A stretch of 31,707 nucleotides of DNA, taken from positions 1 to 31,707 of IMG/VR virus record IMGVR_UViG_3300032087_003108. The stretch is one strand, 5' to 3'. Positions 22,033-30,900 of the stretch are shown piece after piece. The DNA is from a virus. The notes beneath the pieces were generated by a model. That model was not told the DNA's origin and searched no databases. It saw only the letters and a program-made list of their open reading frames with translations. Position 1 is the first letter of the stretch, and each line of letters begins with the position of its first letter. Both the position numbers and the translations under genes were made by a program.

Positions 22033-23720
22033 TGCAGTTTTTTTATGACGGACAAATACGTAGATATCTAACGCAAATTATTAGAGTGTTCAGCAACTTT
22101 AGTTACCAAGACGGCGATGGCGATCTTAAACGTGTGCCTTGTATGTACGGTGATATTACAAGACAAGTTGGCAGCATTATAAGAGAAAACTCAGAAAACA
22201 AATTGCCAAGTGCTCCTCGTATTGGTGTTTACATTACAAGTTTACAAATGGATAGAGCAAGACTTAGTGATAGTAGTTTTGTCAGCAAAGTAAATTTACG
22301 TGAAAAAGAGTTTGATTCAAACACTAATAGTTATCTTGCTCAACAAGCAAAAGGATACACAGTAGAAAGATTACATCCTACACCTTACACGTTGGCTATA
22401 AATATCGATGTTTGGAGTACTAGTACTGATCAAAAATTACAAATATTAGAACAAATCTTTATGCTGTTCAATCCAGATTTAGAATTCCAAACAACTGACA
22501 ATTATGTTGACTGGACAAGTTTAACCACACTGTATTTAGAAGATATAAATTTTAGTAGTAGAAGTATACCGGTAGGAACACAAGATGATATTGATGTTGC
22601 AACTATAGGGTTTACTGCACCTATATACATTTCACCTCCTACCAAAGTTAAAAAACTTGGTATTATTACAGATATTATTACAAGTATTTTCAATCAAGAA
22701 AACGGTACAATTAGTTTAGAAGGATTTAATCCTCCAACGGATACTGATCAAGGTGCAGCAAGTGGAACTACAGTATTACCAGATGGAACTATTGTTTCGC
22801 AAGGCACAGCAGGCATTGGTTTAAATGGTAGACTAGACAACGAAAATCCATTAGTAACAAGTTATAGAAATTTTGATATTATTGTACAAGAAGAAACTGC
22901 ACAACTTGCATTGAATAGAAAATTGCGTGTAGGAGAAATAAGTTGGCTGAATATTTTAGAAGCAGAACTTCCTGCAAGATATCAGCCTGGTATAAGTCAA
23001 ATAAGAATTCGCAGAGCAGAATTAAATTCAGAAATTGTAGGAACATTTACTATTAGAAACGGCGATGCATTTATTATGGATATAGATTGGGATGCAGATA
23101 CATTGCCAAGTAACACGCTGATTGAAGGTCCGACAAAAACTGATGGGTCAGTTGATTATATTGTAAATCCTATTGAGTTCAATCCTAGCTCTGTCAAAAC
23201 AGTAGGTACTCGTATATTATTACTAGGTCCTTTAGGTTATAGAGTAGACAGAAACTTTATAGCAACTTATAGTGATAACAAAATTCACACAGATATAGAC
23301 TTCTTTATTTTAACAAGTTCATTAGGTGCTCGCATAGGTGAGCAAACAGTTACTGGCTTTAATGTTTATGTAAATGGAATTGAAGTTTCTGCTACAGGGT
23401 CAAATGTAAATGATAAATTTTTAATTACATTAGATGTGCCATACAATGCTGACGATAGTGTGCAGTATGTTTTAAATCTCAACGAAGACGGTGCAGCGGC
23501 ATGGAAGAATGCTGACAATAGTGATTTTGTTGCCGATGCAAACGACATTGTAGAATGGGACGGATCCAAGTGGCATATAATTTGGGACGGTAGTACTAAA
23601 AACGATACTACGTATGTTACAAACATTACAACAGGACAGCAATACTATTGGAACGATTATTATTGGCAAACTGCTATAGATGGTTATTATCCAAGAGGTA
23701 CCTGGACTATTACTTTATAA
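22032..23720 (+). CDS. gp15: gp15 tail completion and sheath-stabiliser protein
   Basis: A 562-aa protein. The N-terminal 230 residues match T4 gp15 (272 aa): FFYDGQIRRYLTQIIRVFSNFSYQ, RVPCMYGDITRQVGSII, LHPTPYTLAINIDVWSTSTDQ and ILEQIFMLFNPD. It caps the tail tube and last sheath ring and joins the tail to the neck. The remaining 330 residues are extra: a region with beta-rich segments (about 280-490) and two aromatic W-type motifs at the end (VEWDGSKWHII near 507 and QYYWNDYYWQTA near 536). The gene is coupled to gp14 by a TAATG overlap and followed 13 nt later by the Nudix gene. Confidence 0.94.
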   Translation: MQFFYDGQIRRYLTQIIRVFSNFSYQDGDGDLKRVPCMYGDITRQVGSIIRENSENKLPSAPRIGVYITSLQMDRARLSDSSFVSKVNLREKEFDSNTNSYLAQQAKGYTVERLHPTPYTLAINIDVWSTSTDQKLQILEQIFMLFNPDLEFQTTDNYVDWTSLTTLYLEDINFSSRSIPVGTQDDIDVATIGFTAPIYISPPTKVKKLGIITDIITSIFNQENGTISLEGFNPPTDTDQGAASGTTVLPDGTIVSQGTAGIGLNGRLDNENPLVTSYRNFDIIVQEETAQLALNRKLRVGEISWLNILEAELPARYQPGISQIRIRRAELNSEIVGTFTIRNGDAFIMDIDWDADTLPSNTLIEGPTKTDGSVDYIVNPIEFNPSSVKTVGTRILLLGPLGYRVDRNFIATYSDNKIHTDIDFFILTSSLGARIGEQTVTGFNVYVNGIEVSATGSNVNDKFLITLDVPYNADDSVQYVLNLNEDGAAAWKNADNSDFVADANDIVEWDGSKWHIIWDGSTKNDTTYVTNITTGQQYYWNDYYWQTAIDGYYPRGTWTITL

Positions 23721-23733
23721 GATAATTATTTTT

Positions 23734-24168
23734 ATGAACAAGATTATATGCAGTGGAGCATTGTTCTATTCACTTGAAACAAAAAGATTTTTATTTCTGC
23801 ATAGAACACAAAGTAAAGCAAAAAACTTATGGGGATTAGTTGGAGGTACTAATGAGGGAAAAGAAACTCCATGGGAAGGCCTACAAAGAGAAATAGAAGA
23901 AGAAATTGGGTTCTTACCTGAAATTAAAAAAACAATACCATTAGAAACATTTGTAAGTAATGATGAACATTTCCATTTCCATACGTACCTTTGTGTAATA
24001 GACAAAGAATTTATGCCTAAATTAAATAGCGAACACAACGGATATTCTTGGGTAAGTTTTGGTGCTTGGCCAAAACCGTTGCATCATGGATTACAAAATA
24101 CTCTAAGAAGTAAAATAAATCAAAATAAATTAAAAACCATTTTACAAGTTATTGATATGATCGCTTAA
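23734..24168 (+). CDS. Nudix hydrolase
   Basis: A 144-aa Nudix protein. The full Nudix box G-x5-E-x7-REUxEExGU is at residues 38-60 (GGTNEGKE, then REIEEEIGF). The usual family size is 130-180 aa, so this is complete. It would hydrolyse a nucleoside diphosphate linked to some other moiety (NTP, NADH, nucleotide sugar, or an RNA cap as in NudE-type phage enzymes); the substrate is not evident. I chose ATG 23734 because an earlier in-frame start overlaps the gp15 coding end. It shares the gp14-gp15 plus-strand unit. Its last 20 nt overlap the 3' end of the convergent 868-aa gene, with no terminator between them. Confidence 0.92.
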   Translation: MNKIICSGALFYSLETKRFLFLHRTQSKAKNLWGLVGGTNEGKETPWEGLQREIEEEIGFLPEIKKTIPLETFVSNDEHFHFHTYLCVIDKEFMPKLNSEHNGYSWVSFGAWPKPLHHGLQNTLRSKINQNKLKTILQVIDMIA

Positions 24169-26755
24169 ATTCTTCTTTCAACCATTCAAAGTCGTTGATT
24201 TTTGCAAGTTCTTCGATGTTATCTTTGTTTAATTCTCCAAACGCTTTGCCAGATATAGCACCAGCAATGGCTGCTTTACCAAAGGGTTTATCAGTACCTC
24301 TTGTGCACCAAGCATTTAATCTAAATTCGGTTTCCTCATCTTTTTGTCTAGCAATTGTTCTACTTGCAAGTTTTGCACATTCTCTAAATCCACTACGCCA
24401 TGCACTAAATGAGTCTGTGTTAAATGCACTTGTATTACTCATTTCTTCAATGCCTTTGAATTTATCACTAATACTTGTTGTCATATCAGTTGTAGATTCG
24501 TCCATGTTTCGTGTTAAATTTGTAGGTAGTAATTTCACTCCTCCGTATCCGTAAACCAAACCATTTACTGGATTTAAACTTCTCCAAACGTGTACTGTAT
24601 CTTTACCGTCTATATCATAAGCAGGTACATAGTAATCAAATTCAAAACCATCAATTATTTCTGCATCGCCGTCTACTACCCAAAACATGTCAGTTTCAAC
24701 TAATTCAGCAGCACGTTTATGAGCTTTATGAATTCCTTTAATATCCATTACACGTTTAGTTCTTGGAAATTTTTCTGATAAGGTATCAAAATTATCATCT
24801 GCATTTGGTTCGCCATTGCTAATAAAAACAATATCGTAGGGCTTTGGATTACTACCTACTTCGTTGTATTCTTTTTTAGTTACAAAAAATCTATAGTCAA
24901 TTTCACGTTGACTGATGTTTAGTTTTGTACTTGTTAGTGCTATACCATCATAAAAGTCACCGTTTTTCCAAACATGATTTATTTTACGTTCGTATTGGTT
25001 ATGATGTGTAATGTTAAAGTTCCAATCAAAATCTGGCACTGGCAAGAAACTGTCATTTACCATCCAAAACATATCATAGTTACAATCTTTTTTTGCATTT
25101 AAATAATCTGTATAATCATTTACTGTATAGATAGGATATGGCTTCGGAGTGCTTGCTACAATTTCGTGCTCTTTCTTTTTTATTAAAAATCTATGTTCTA
25201 TTTCTTTTTCGCTTACTAAAACGTTTTTACTGAATAACACAATTCCATCGTAGTTTTCACCATTTAGAAATACATGATTTATATTTCTATCGTATGTATT
25301 ATGATGATCAAAATACAAACTAAAATCAAAATCTTCTGCAACTTCTACGTCACTCGGAACACCCCAAAACATTTCTGTATGACAATTGTATAGTGCTTCA
25401 GTGTAATCTTCATAATTATTGATTGTAAAACGTTGATAAGGTTTTGGTGTGCTTGCTACAATTTCATGTTCTTTTTTGTTTACATAAAATCTATGCTCAA
25501 ATTCTTTTTCTGTAATTTCAGCCTTAGCACATACAAGTACAATGCCATCGTACGATTTATCATTTAAGAAAACATGATTAGTTTTCATATCAAAAGTTTC
25601 TTGATTATGAAAGTATTTGTCCCAAGCAAAATCTTCTACAATATCTACATCACTTGGTATCATCCAAAACATATCGGTGCCACAACTTGCTACGGCACTT
25701 TTATATTGCTCATAATGATCAATCTCAAATCTTTCAAAATCTTTTGGTACACTTGCAACTGTGTTATGCTCAATTTTTTCTTTTATATCTCTAAAAAGAA
25801 TCTCTTCTTCGGTGATAGTTTTTGTTTTACTAAACAAAAATACACCATTATAATTGTTTCCATTTAACCAAGCATGATTAGATTTTTTATCACTGCTATG
25901 ATGGCTGATATAATAATCAAATTTAAAATCTTCATTGATTATAATCTGATTGTTATATCCCCAAAACATGTCAGTTGTGCTTTTTTCCATTGCTTCTAAA
26001 TAATCTGTGTAATTATTGATTTGGAAAATATCATATGGCTTTGGATTACTTGCCATAATGCGCACTTCTTTTTTGTTTACAAAAAATCTATGTTTTAATT
26101 CTTTTTCCGTTGCTGTATAATTTTTAGGTAGTAAAACTATACCGTCTAATTGATCAATATCTCCGTTGCCGAATACATGCGGAATATCGTAACTCCATTC
26201 ATCTGGAACATAACTGAACTTAAATGTATCTCTAATCATAGTATCATCGTATACTACCCAAAACATATCAGTGAAACTGCGTTCCTTTGCTTGTTCAATA
26301 GTATCAATTACCTGTACATCAAAATTTCTTTCAATCAACCTGTCTAATACAGTTTTATCTTTTCCAATATAAAATATTTCAAATCTGCCTGTACCCTTTG
26401 TAGGATCATAATGTCCACAAATGTGTGCATGTTTTTTTACTTCATAATCGCCAGGTGCTGTCGGAACTAGTCTAACCATTTTCCAACTTTTTACTTCACG
26501 GCTTTTTTCAAACACATAAGGAAATGCATGTATAGCAGCATCATCGTCAGGCGCAGGTTTATAGAACCAAGGAAAGCTATCATATACTTTTAAATCAGGA
26601 TCAACTAGCCAAACATAGTCAGCACTTCCTTGCCAATTTTTTATTTCAGTTTCGTCGTGTACAACAGGGTATTGTTCAAAAATATGATTTTTTAAATAGT
26701 CTTGTCCGTTGTGTACTGGATTACCAAATCTTTCAAATCTGTCTATAGCTCTCAT
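24149..26755 (-). CDS. 868-aa tandem-repeat protein built of GT-A-like modules
   Basis: Seven related modules are centred on a hydrophobic strand of the type DMFW-x2-x-D: residues 45-55 (DYVWLVDPDL), 162-170, 261-268, 360-368, 460-468, 560-568 and 688-698 (DMFWVVDGDAEI). Copies two to six repeat with a period of 99-100 residues, each with HVFLNG or similar, YDGIVLFSK, and KKEHEIVAS-x-PKPY. The last copy (about 640-745) is the most complete and looks like a GT-A (GT2-type) domain with ISNGEP, AHKRAAELV and an intact DGD; the first keeps DPD, and the middle ones have lost the DxD. Residues 750-868 form a distinct helical tail (AWRSGFRECAKLAS, DFEWLKEEF). It may be a glycosyltransferase with a glycan- or donor-like repeat array. 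It is coupled to a GT-A gene upstream by an ATGA overlap. Confidence 0.8.
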   Translation of the reverse strand: MRAIDRFERFGNPVHNGQDYLKNHIFEQYPVVHDETEIKNWQGSADYVWLVDPDLKVYDSFPWFYKPAPDDDAAIHAFPYVFEKSREVKSWKMVRLVPTAPGDYEVKKHAHICGHYDPTKGTGRFEIFYIGKDKTVLDRLIERNFDVQVIDTIEQAKERSFTDMFWVVYDDTMIRDTFKFSYVPDEWSYDIPHVFGNGDIDQLDGIVLLPKNYTATEKELKHRFFVNKKEVRIMASNPKPYDIFQINNYTDYLEAMEKSTTDMFWGYNNQIIINEDFKFDYYISHHSSDKKSNHAWLNGNNYNGVFLFSKTKTITEEEILFRDIKEKIEHNTVASVPKDFERFEIDHYEQYKSAVASCGTDMFWMIPSDVDIVEDFAWDKYFHNQETFDMKTNHVFLNDKSYDGIVLVCAKAEITEKEFEHRFYVNKKEHEIVASTPKPYQRFTINNYEDYTEALYNCHTEMFWGVPSDVEVAEDFDFSLYFDHHNTYDRNINHVFLNGENYDGIVLFSKNVLVSEKEIEHRFLIKKKEHEIVASTPKPYPIYTVNDYTDYLNAKKDCNYDMFWMVNDSFLPVPDFDWNFNITHHNQYERKINHVWKNGDFYDGIALTSTKLNISQREIDYRFFVTKKEYNEVGSNPKPYDIVFISNGEPNADDNFDTLSEKFPRTKRVMDIKGIHKAHKRAAELVETDMFWVVDGDAEIIDGFEFDYYVPAYDIDGKDTVHVWRSLNPVNGLVYGYGGVKLLPTNLTRNMDESTTDMTTSISDKFKGIEEMSNTSAFNTDSFSAWRSGFRECAKLASRTIARQKDEETEFRLNAWCTRGTDKPFGKAAIAGAISGKAFGELNKDNIEELAKINDFEWLKEEFKRSYQ
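24836..26272 (-). repeat. Five-unit protein repeat, about 100 residues per unit
   Basis: This stretch codes residues 162-640 of the 868-aa protein and covers the five regular units. They are clearly homologous in protein (TDMFW, NHVFLNG, YDGI, VASTPKPY) but diverged in DNA except for short blocks such as the VASTPKPY codons of units three and four, so the array is old rather than freshly duplicated. Confidence 0.85.
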
Positions 26756-27336
26756 AATTGGTTAGCCTTTATTCCTATGTGTGCAAGTTTTATATTAGCA
26801 TCTACGTAAGTATCATAGCCATGATGCATTGCTTGATTACAAAAGTATATATCTTCGCCGCTGTGTGTATCTAAAATTTTATTATATTCATGTGCAAACC
26901 AAGGCTTAGGCAAGTCTTCAAAAACTTGCTTTGTTATTAGCATACAACCCATACCTACTGCCCATACTTTGTGTAAACCAGTTGTTGCTGTAAGTCTTTG
27001 ATCCATGTTGTTAGGATCTGTAAATGCTACACTTTGATACGGTGCATATCTTGTACTATAATTTGCTGCTACAATATCTTTTTTGTGTGACATTAGATCT
27101 AATACTATATTGGCAGGAAAGTACATATCGCTATCTAACCAGAGCAAGTGTGTAGCACCACTAGCCAATGCTTCATTTGCTAACTGTGTTCTAGACTCAC
27201 AAACTACACTACTGCTAACAATGTGCAAGTTATAATCTATTGATAATTTTGTCAAACGACCAGTAAGATTTGCTAAACTTTTTGCAAATATTGTGTGTAC
27301 CTTGTCGCCTGCTGGAACGCAAATACTTAGTTGCAT
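26752..27336 (-). CDS. GT-A fold glycosyltransferase
   Basis: A 194-aa compact glycosyltransferase. It starts QLSICVPAGD, has RTQLANEALASGATHLLWLDSDMYFP (49-74) with the metal/donor-binding D68-x-D70, a GMGCMLITKQVFEDLP strand-helix, SGED at 159-162 and a C-terminal LAHIG with H186. This is the layout of GT2/GT-A phage enzymes that add a sugar from a nucleotide sugar. Acceptor and donor are unknown; it may act on DNA bases, a virion protein or a host glycan. The stop overlaps the 868-aa gene start (ATGA) and the start overlaps the preceding stop (TAATG), so three genes are coupled. Confidence 0.87.
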   Translation of the reverse strand: MQLSICVPAGDKVHTIFAKSLANLTGRLTKLSIDYNLHIVSSSVVCESRTQLANEALASGATHLLWLDSDMYFPANIVLDLMSHKKDIVAANYSTRYAPYQSVAFTDPNNMDQRLTATTGLHKVWAVGMGCMLITKQVFEDLPKPWFAHEYNKILDTHSGEDIYFCNQAMHHGYDTYVDANIKLAHIGIKANQL

Positions 27337-27713
27337 TAGAGCATTGTGTTTGGCATAGTTTCCTGGTTTAGATCTTTTTCAGCACTAATAGTAAGTTGAT
27401 TCCAATCACGTGCAGATCCAGTTGCTACTTTTACACATTCTTGAAAATCGTCTGGTGATAAACTTGCCATTTTGATCATGTTCTCTGGTTGTACTTTTCC
27501 AAGTGTAAGCAAGTCTGCGCCTGCTGCTTTACCAAATGTCATAATCCAATGCAATCTGTCATCATCTTCTGGAATATCCATAGCCGCAATTGCATCAGCA
27601 ACTTGTTTTTCAAGTTCTTCAGTTAGTCCAAGTCCTTGTGCTTTTGTAGTTTTTCTTTGCTTTGTATATTCCTGTGCCAAATCTACATTTAGTACTTCGT
27701 ATAGTGTTTTCAT
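27336..27713 (-). CDS. Small phage protein of unknown function
   Basis: A 125-aa acidic, mostly helical protein (MKTLYEVLNVDLAQEYTKQ, LTEELEKQVADAIAAMD, ASLSPDDFQECVKVATG). I do not recognise a family; no signal, membrane or catalytic motif is visible. I chose ATG 27713 because AAGGAA (27720-27725) sits 6 nt upstream; a longer reading from 27755 would overlap the 60-aa gene. It lies after a small beta-rich virion-like protein and before two glycosyltransferases, in a tail-fibre neighbourhood, which suggests but does not prove a tail or fibre-assembly role. Confidence 0.75.
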   Translation of the reverse strand: MKTLYEVLNVDLAQEYTKQRKTTKAQGLGLTEELEKQVADAIAAMDIPEDDDRLHWIMTFGKAAGADLLTLGKVQPENMIKMASLSPDDFQECVKVATGSARDWNQLTISAEKDLNQETMPNTML

Positions 27714-27723
27714 TATTTGTTCC

Positions 27724-27906
27724 TTAGGGTAAGATTGGAAAATAGTATCCGCCAAAACTACTACTCATACTAATAGTAGTCCCTGCACTAATACCGATGT
27801 ATGTACCTAACACACTAATGGTGTAGCTACTGGCAAATCCACCATTCACAAAATAATTGCGAATGTCACTCATTGATATTGTGTTGCCTGTTGCTGGTAA
27901 TGCCAT
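27724..27906 (-). CDS. 60-aa small virion-like protein
   Basis: A 60-aa protein: it starts MALPATGNTISMSDIRNYF, continues through SSYTISVLGTYIG, and ends near SAGTTISMSSSFGGYYF. The pattern of a MALP-x-G-x-ISMSDI start and a short (A)GTTISMSS-F-G end is one I recognise from the small modules at the ends of phage fibre and structural proteins. It may be a free copy of such a module that attaches to a virion component. TAGGA precedes the ATG and a sigma70-like promoter lies just upstream. Confidence 0.7.
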   Translation of the reverse strand: MALPATGNTISMSDIRNYFVNGGFASSYTISVLGTYIGISAGTTISMSSSFGGYYFPILP

Positions 27907-27925
27907 TACGAATCCTATTTTCTAT

Positions 27926-27954
27926 ACAATAACACACTATTTACTCTGTGTCAA
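27926..27954 (-). promoter_or_regulatory. Sigma70-like promoter with nested TAAATA, upstream of the 60-aa gene
   Basis: On the minus strand TTGACA (27949-27954), 17 bp, TATTGT (27926-27931), with AGTAAATA inside the spacer. The layout parallels the gp32 promoter. It would drive the 60-aa gene, the 125-aa gene and the two glycosyltransferase genes. The -10 is only a partial match. Confidence 0.5.
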
Positions 27955-27958
27955 TGAA

Positions 27959-27982
27959 GGATAGCCAATAAATTGGCTACCC
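27959..27982 (-). terminator. 10-bp hairpin at the end of the tail fibre gene
   Basis: On the minus strand GGGTAGCCAA pairs with TTGGCTATCC (one G-U pair) around UUUA, starting 2 nt after the fibre stop codon. The following tract, TTCATTGA, is only weakly T-rich, so termination may be partial. The G-U pair forms only in the minus-strand RNA, which supports a function in the fibre transcript. Confidence 0.65.
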
Positions 27983-27984
27983 TA

Positions 27985-30900
27985 TTATTTATCTAGTAGT
28001 TTTTGTACCATCGCTTTCAGTTCATCAATTTCTTTTTGCTGCTCTTTGATTGCTTCAATCAATACAGGCGCAATACGTTCGTATTTGACTGTTAGATAAT
28101 CGTTACCGCTTTTGCTTTCACCTGTATCAGTATCAATATCAAACGGTGCAGGAGCAACTGCTTCTGGCAATACTTCTTGAACTTCTTGAGCAAGTAAACC
28201 AACTTCACGTTTTTCAGTATCAACATCTAGTCCCCACTTATGACCTTCGTTTGTCCAATTATAAAGCACACCATTTAATGCTTTGACTTTGTCAAGTGCA
28301 TTTGGAATGTTTTCAATGTTGGTTTTAAGTCTAGCATCTGAAGAGTACGCTGTAACTTCGCCTGGGAATAGTGTATTACCACTACCATCTAGTATAGTTG
28401 CAGTTCTAGTTAGTGAACTAAACACACCTGTATACTGTCTATGATAATGTGGTTCTGTTCCATCATCACCTGTAGCAATTTCTAAGTAACCTGCGTTTGA
28501 TCCAGTAGCAGCACCACCAAATCTCCACTGGTCGTTGTCTCCCATTGTACCTTGTGTACCACGGAACGCTGTACCGCTGTTTGTAAATACCTGTGTTGCA
28601 GTTGAGTTATGCGCACCATTTGTTCTCAAGAATCCAGTGCTGTCAATACCATCTAGGGTATTAGCATCATCAGCACTAATGCCAGTTAAACCACTACCAT
28701 CACCGCTAAATGTATTAGCAGTAACATTACCAGTAATACTAATACTACCAGTTCCGCCTAGTGTGCCAGTAAAGTCATCATTGGCATCGGCACGAATGAA
28801 ACTTGCACTGCTCAATCCGTCTAACTGGTCTGCATTTAGTCCACTGCCTGCACCGTCGTTACCTGCATGCCATACAGTATAAGAAGCAGTGCCATCATTG
28901 AACACAAGTCCATTTGTGCCGCCGTCAACTTCTAGTCTAGTGTTTCCACCTTCGTTTACAATTTGTATCTTATCGCCGCTGTCAGCATATTGAATATAAC
29001 CTCTACGATCTGTTGCTTGATAGAAACTAATGTATGGCGAGCCGCTTGCACTTGTATCTGCCAAACGAATCATTTCGTCGCCTGCGTGACTCATTGTCAA
29101 CAAGCCTGCCATTGTATCTGCTTCGTCACTGCGTACAAAATTTGCACCATCGATACCATCTAAGGTTTCGGCATCTACATTAGTAAGTCCGCTACCGTTA
29201 CCAGTAAATGTGCTTGTACCAATATTGATGTTGCCAAAGCCAGTGCTTATACTACCTGCGTTTAATGCACCTGTACCTGTCAAGTTGCTGTAGGTTCCAT
29301 CAATCCTTGCGTTTGGTACTGTGCCTGATCCTAAGTTTGTAGCATTTAGAGCTTGTATACCACTACCGTTTGCAGTGTTTAGACTACCTGCATACAAGTC
29401 ACCTGCAACACCCATACCGCCGCCAACACGTACAGCACCAGTAGTTGTATTAGTTGCTGCACTTGTATCAGTAAATGTTTTAACACCATCCATGGATTGG
29501 TTGCCGCCTAGTCTTGCACCTGCAACAGTACCACTATCAAGTTCGTCTGCATTTAGTGTTGTTAGTCCGCTACCATTACCTGTAAATGTGCTAGATCCAA
29601 TATCAATGTTACCAAACCCACTTGTAATACTACCTGCACCAAGATTTCCTACACTGGTTAAACTTGATGCTACCACAGTACCGCCTAATGTAGTCGAACT
29701 TAGTACATCTACATTATTGATACGATATACTTTAGTATTTGCAATGTTTATACTTTCACTAAATTGCCATGCTGCATTTGTTACATTGTACAGCATGGTT
29801 TTGTTTGTATCACCTAACAATGTTATACCACCGCCGTTTGCTGTAATATCTGTTGGCGTGGCAACATTGCCTAATTCAATGTTTTTATCTTCAACAATTA
29901 GTGTTGTAGTATCTAGTGTTGTAGTTGTACCGTTGATTGTTAAATCGCCTTCTACAACTAGGTTACCTGCAAAGTTAGCATTACCTGTTGTATAAGCAAC
30001 AGTAAATTTATCTAATGCATCACCAAATGCTAGGTCACCTGTTGCACCAATTTGCATACGCTGTGTGTTTGCAGTGAAGAAATCTAATTCGTCATTATCA
30101 TCACCGGATGCAGTTTCTGCTCTAATAAATGTGTCTTGATCAATATCTTTAACACCGCCTAGTGTTGCCCATGCTGTGCCATCATAACCTTCAAATGCCA
30201 CGTCAGTTGAGTTGAAACGTACTTGGCCTGTTTGCACTGTTACACGTTGTCCAACTTCTCCAGGACGTTGTGCAGTAGTACCAACTGGTACTTTAATTGC
30301 AGTTGTATCAGTAAAGTCGGTGTAACCATTTAGGTCAGTGTCACCGTATGTATCAATTCTCATACGTTCTGTTACTGTTTGTAACAAATCACTAGTAGTG
30401 GATGTTTCGCCTGTGTTTACAATGAAATCACCGCCTGTCGCATTACCAGTACCAATGCCTGCCTGTATTGTAATGTCGCCACCTGCTACATCAGTTCCTA
30501 GGCCGTCGGCACCTTTGATAATACCATTGCTAGGAGTACCACTTGTTTCTGCATTACCAATAATAATGCTAGAATTTTTCAGTATCAAAGAATTGTTGAT
30601 TGTATGGCTACCTGCTGGTACATCAGTTGCTAGTGCAGTAACAAGATTGTCAGTTTGAATTGTAAATGATGTAGCATTGTCTGTTGCACCACTTACTGGC
30701 CATGTACCGTCTAAGTTTGTAACACCACTGCTTGCAATGTTTACAGTGTCCCCTGGACTAATACCTAATGTGTATGGAGTGTATGTAAATGCTAAAGTTG
30801 TACCGCTTAGAATACTACCTGTACTCTCTGCGCTTAAATATATAGCATCATCAGTAACACCACTCACTGTTGTGTTTGCAGGAATACTAGTACTTCCTGT

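Noticed and set aside
27714-27755. A longer reading of the 125-aa protein from ATG 27755
   Set aside because: It would overlap the 60-aa gene; ATG 27713 has a good AAGGAA at correct spacing.
29321-29995. Long plus-strand open frame inside the tail fibre gene
   Set aside because: Pro/Val/Leu-rich antisense of repetitive fibre codons; no start signal and no domain.
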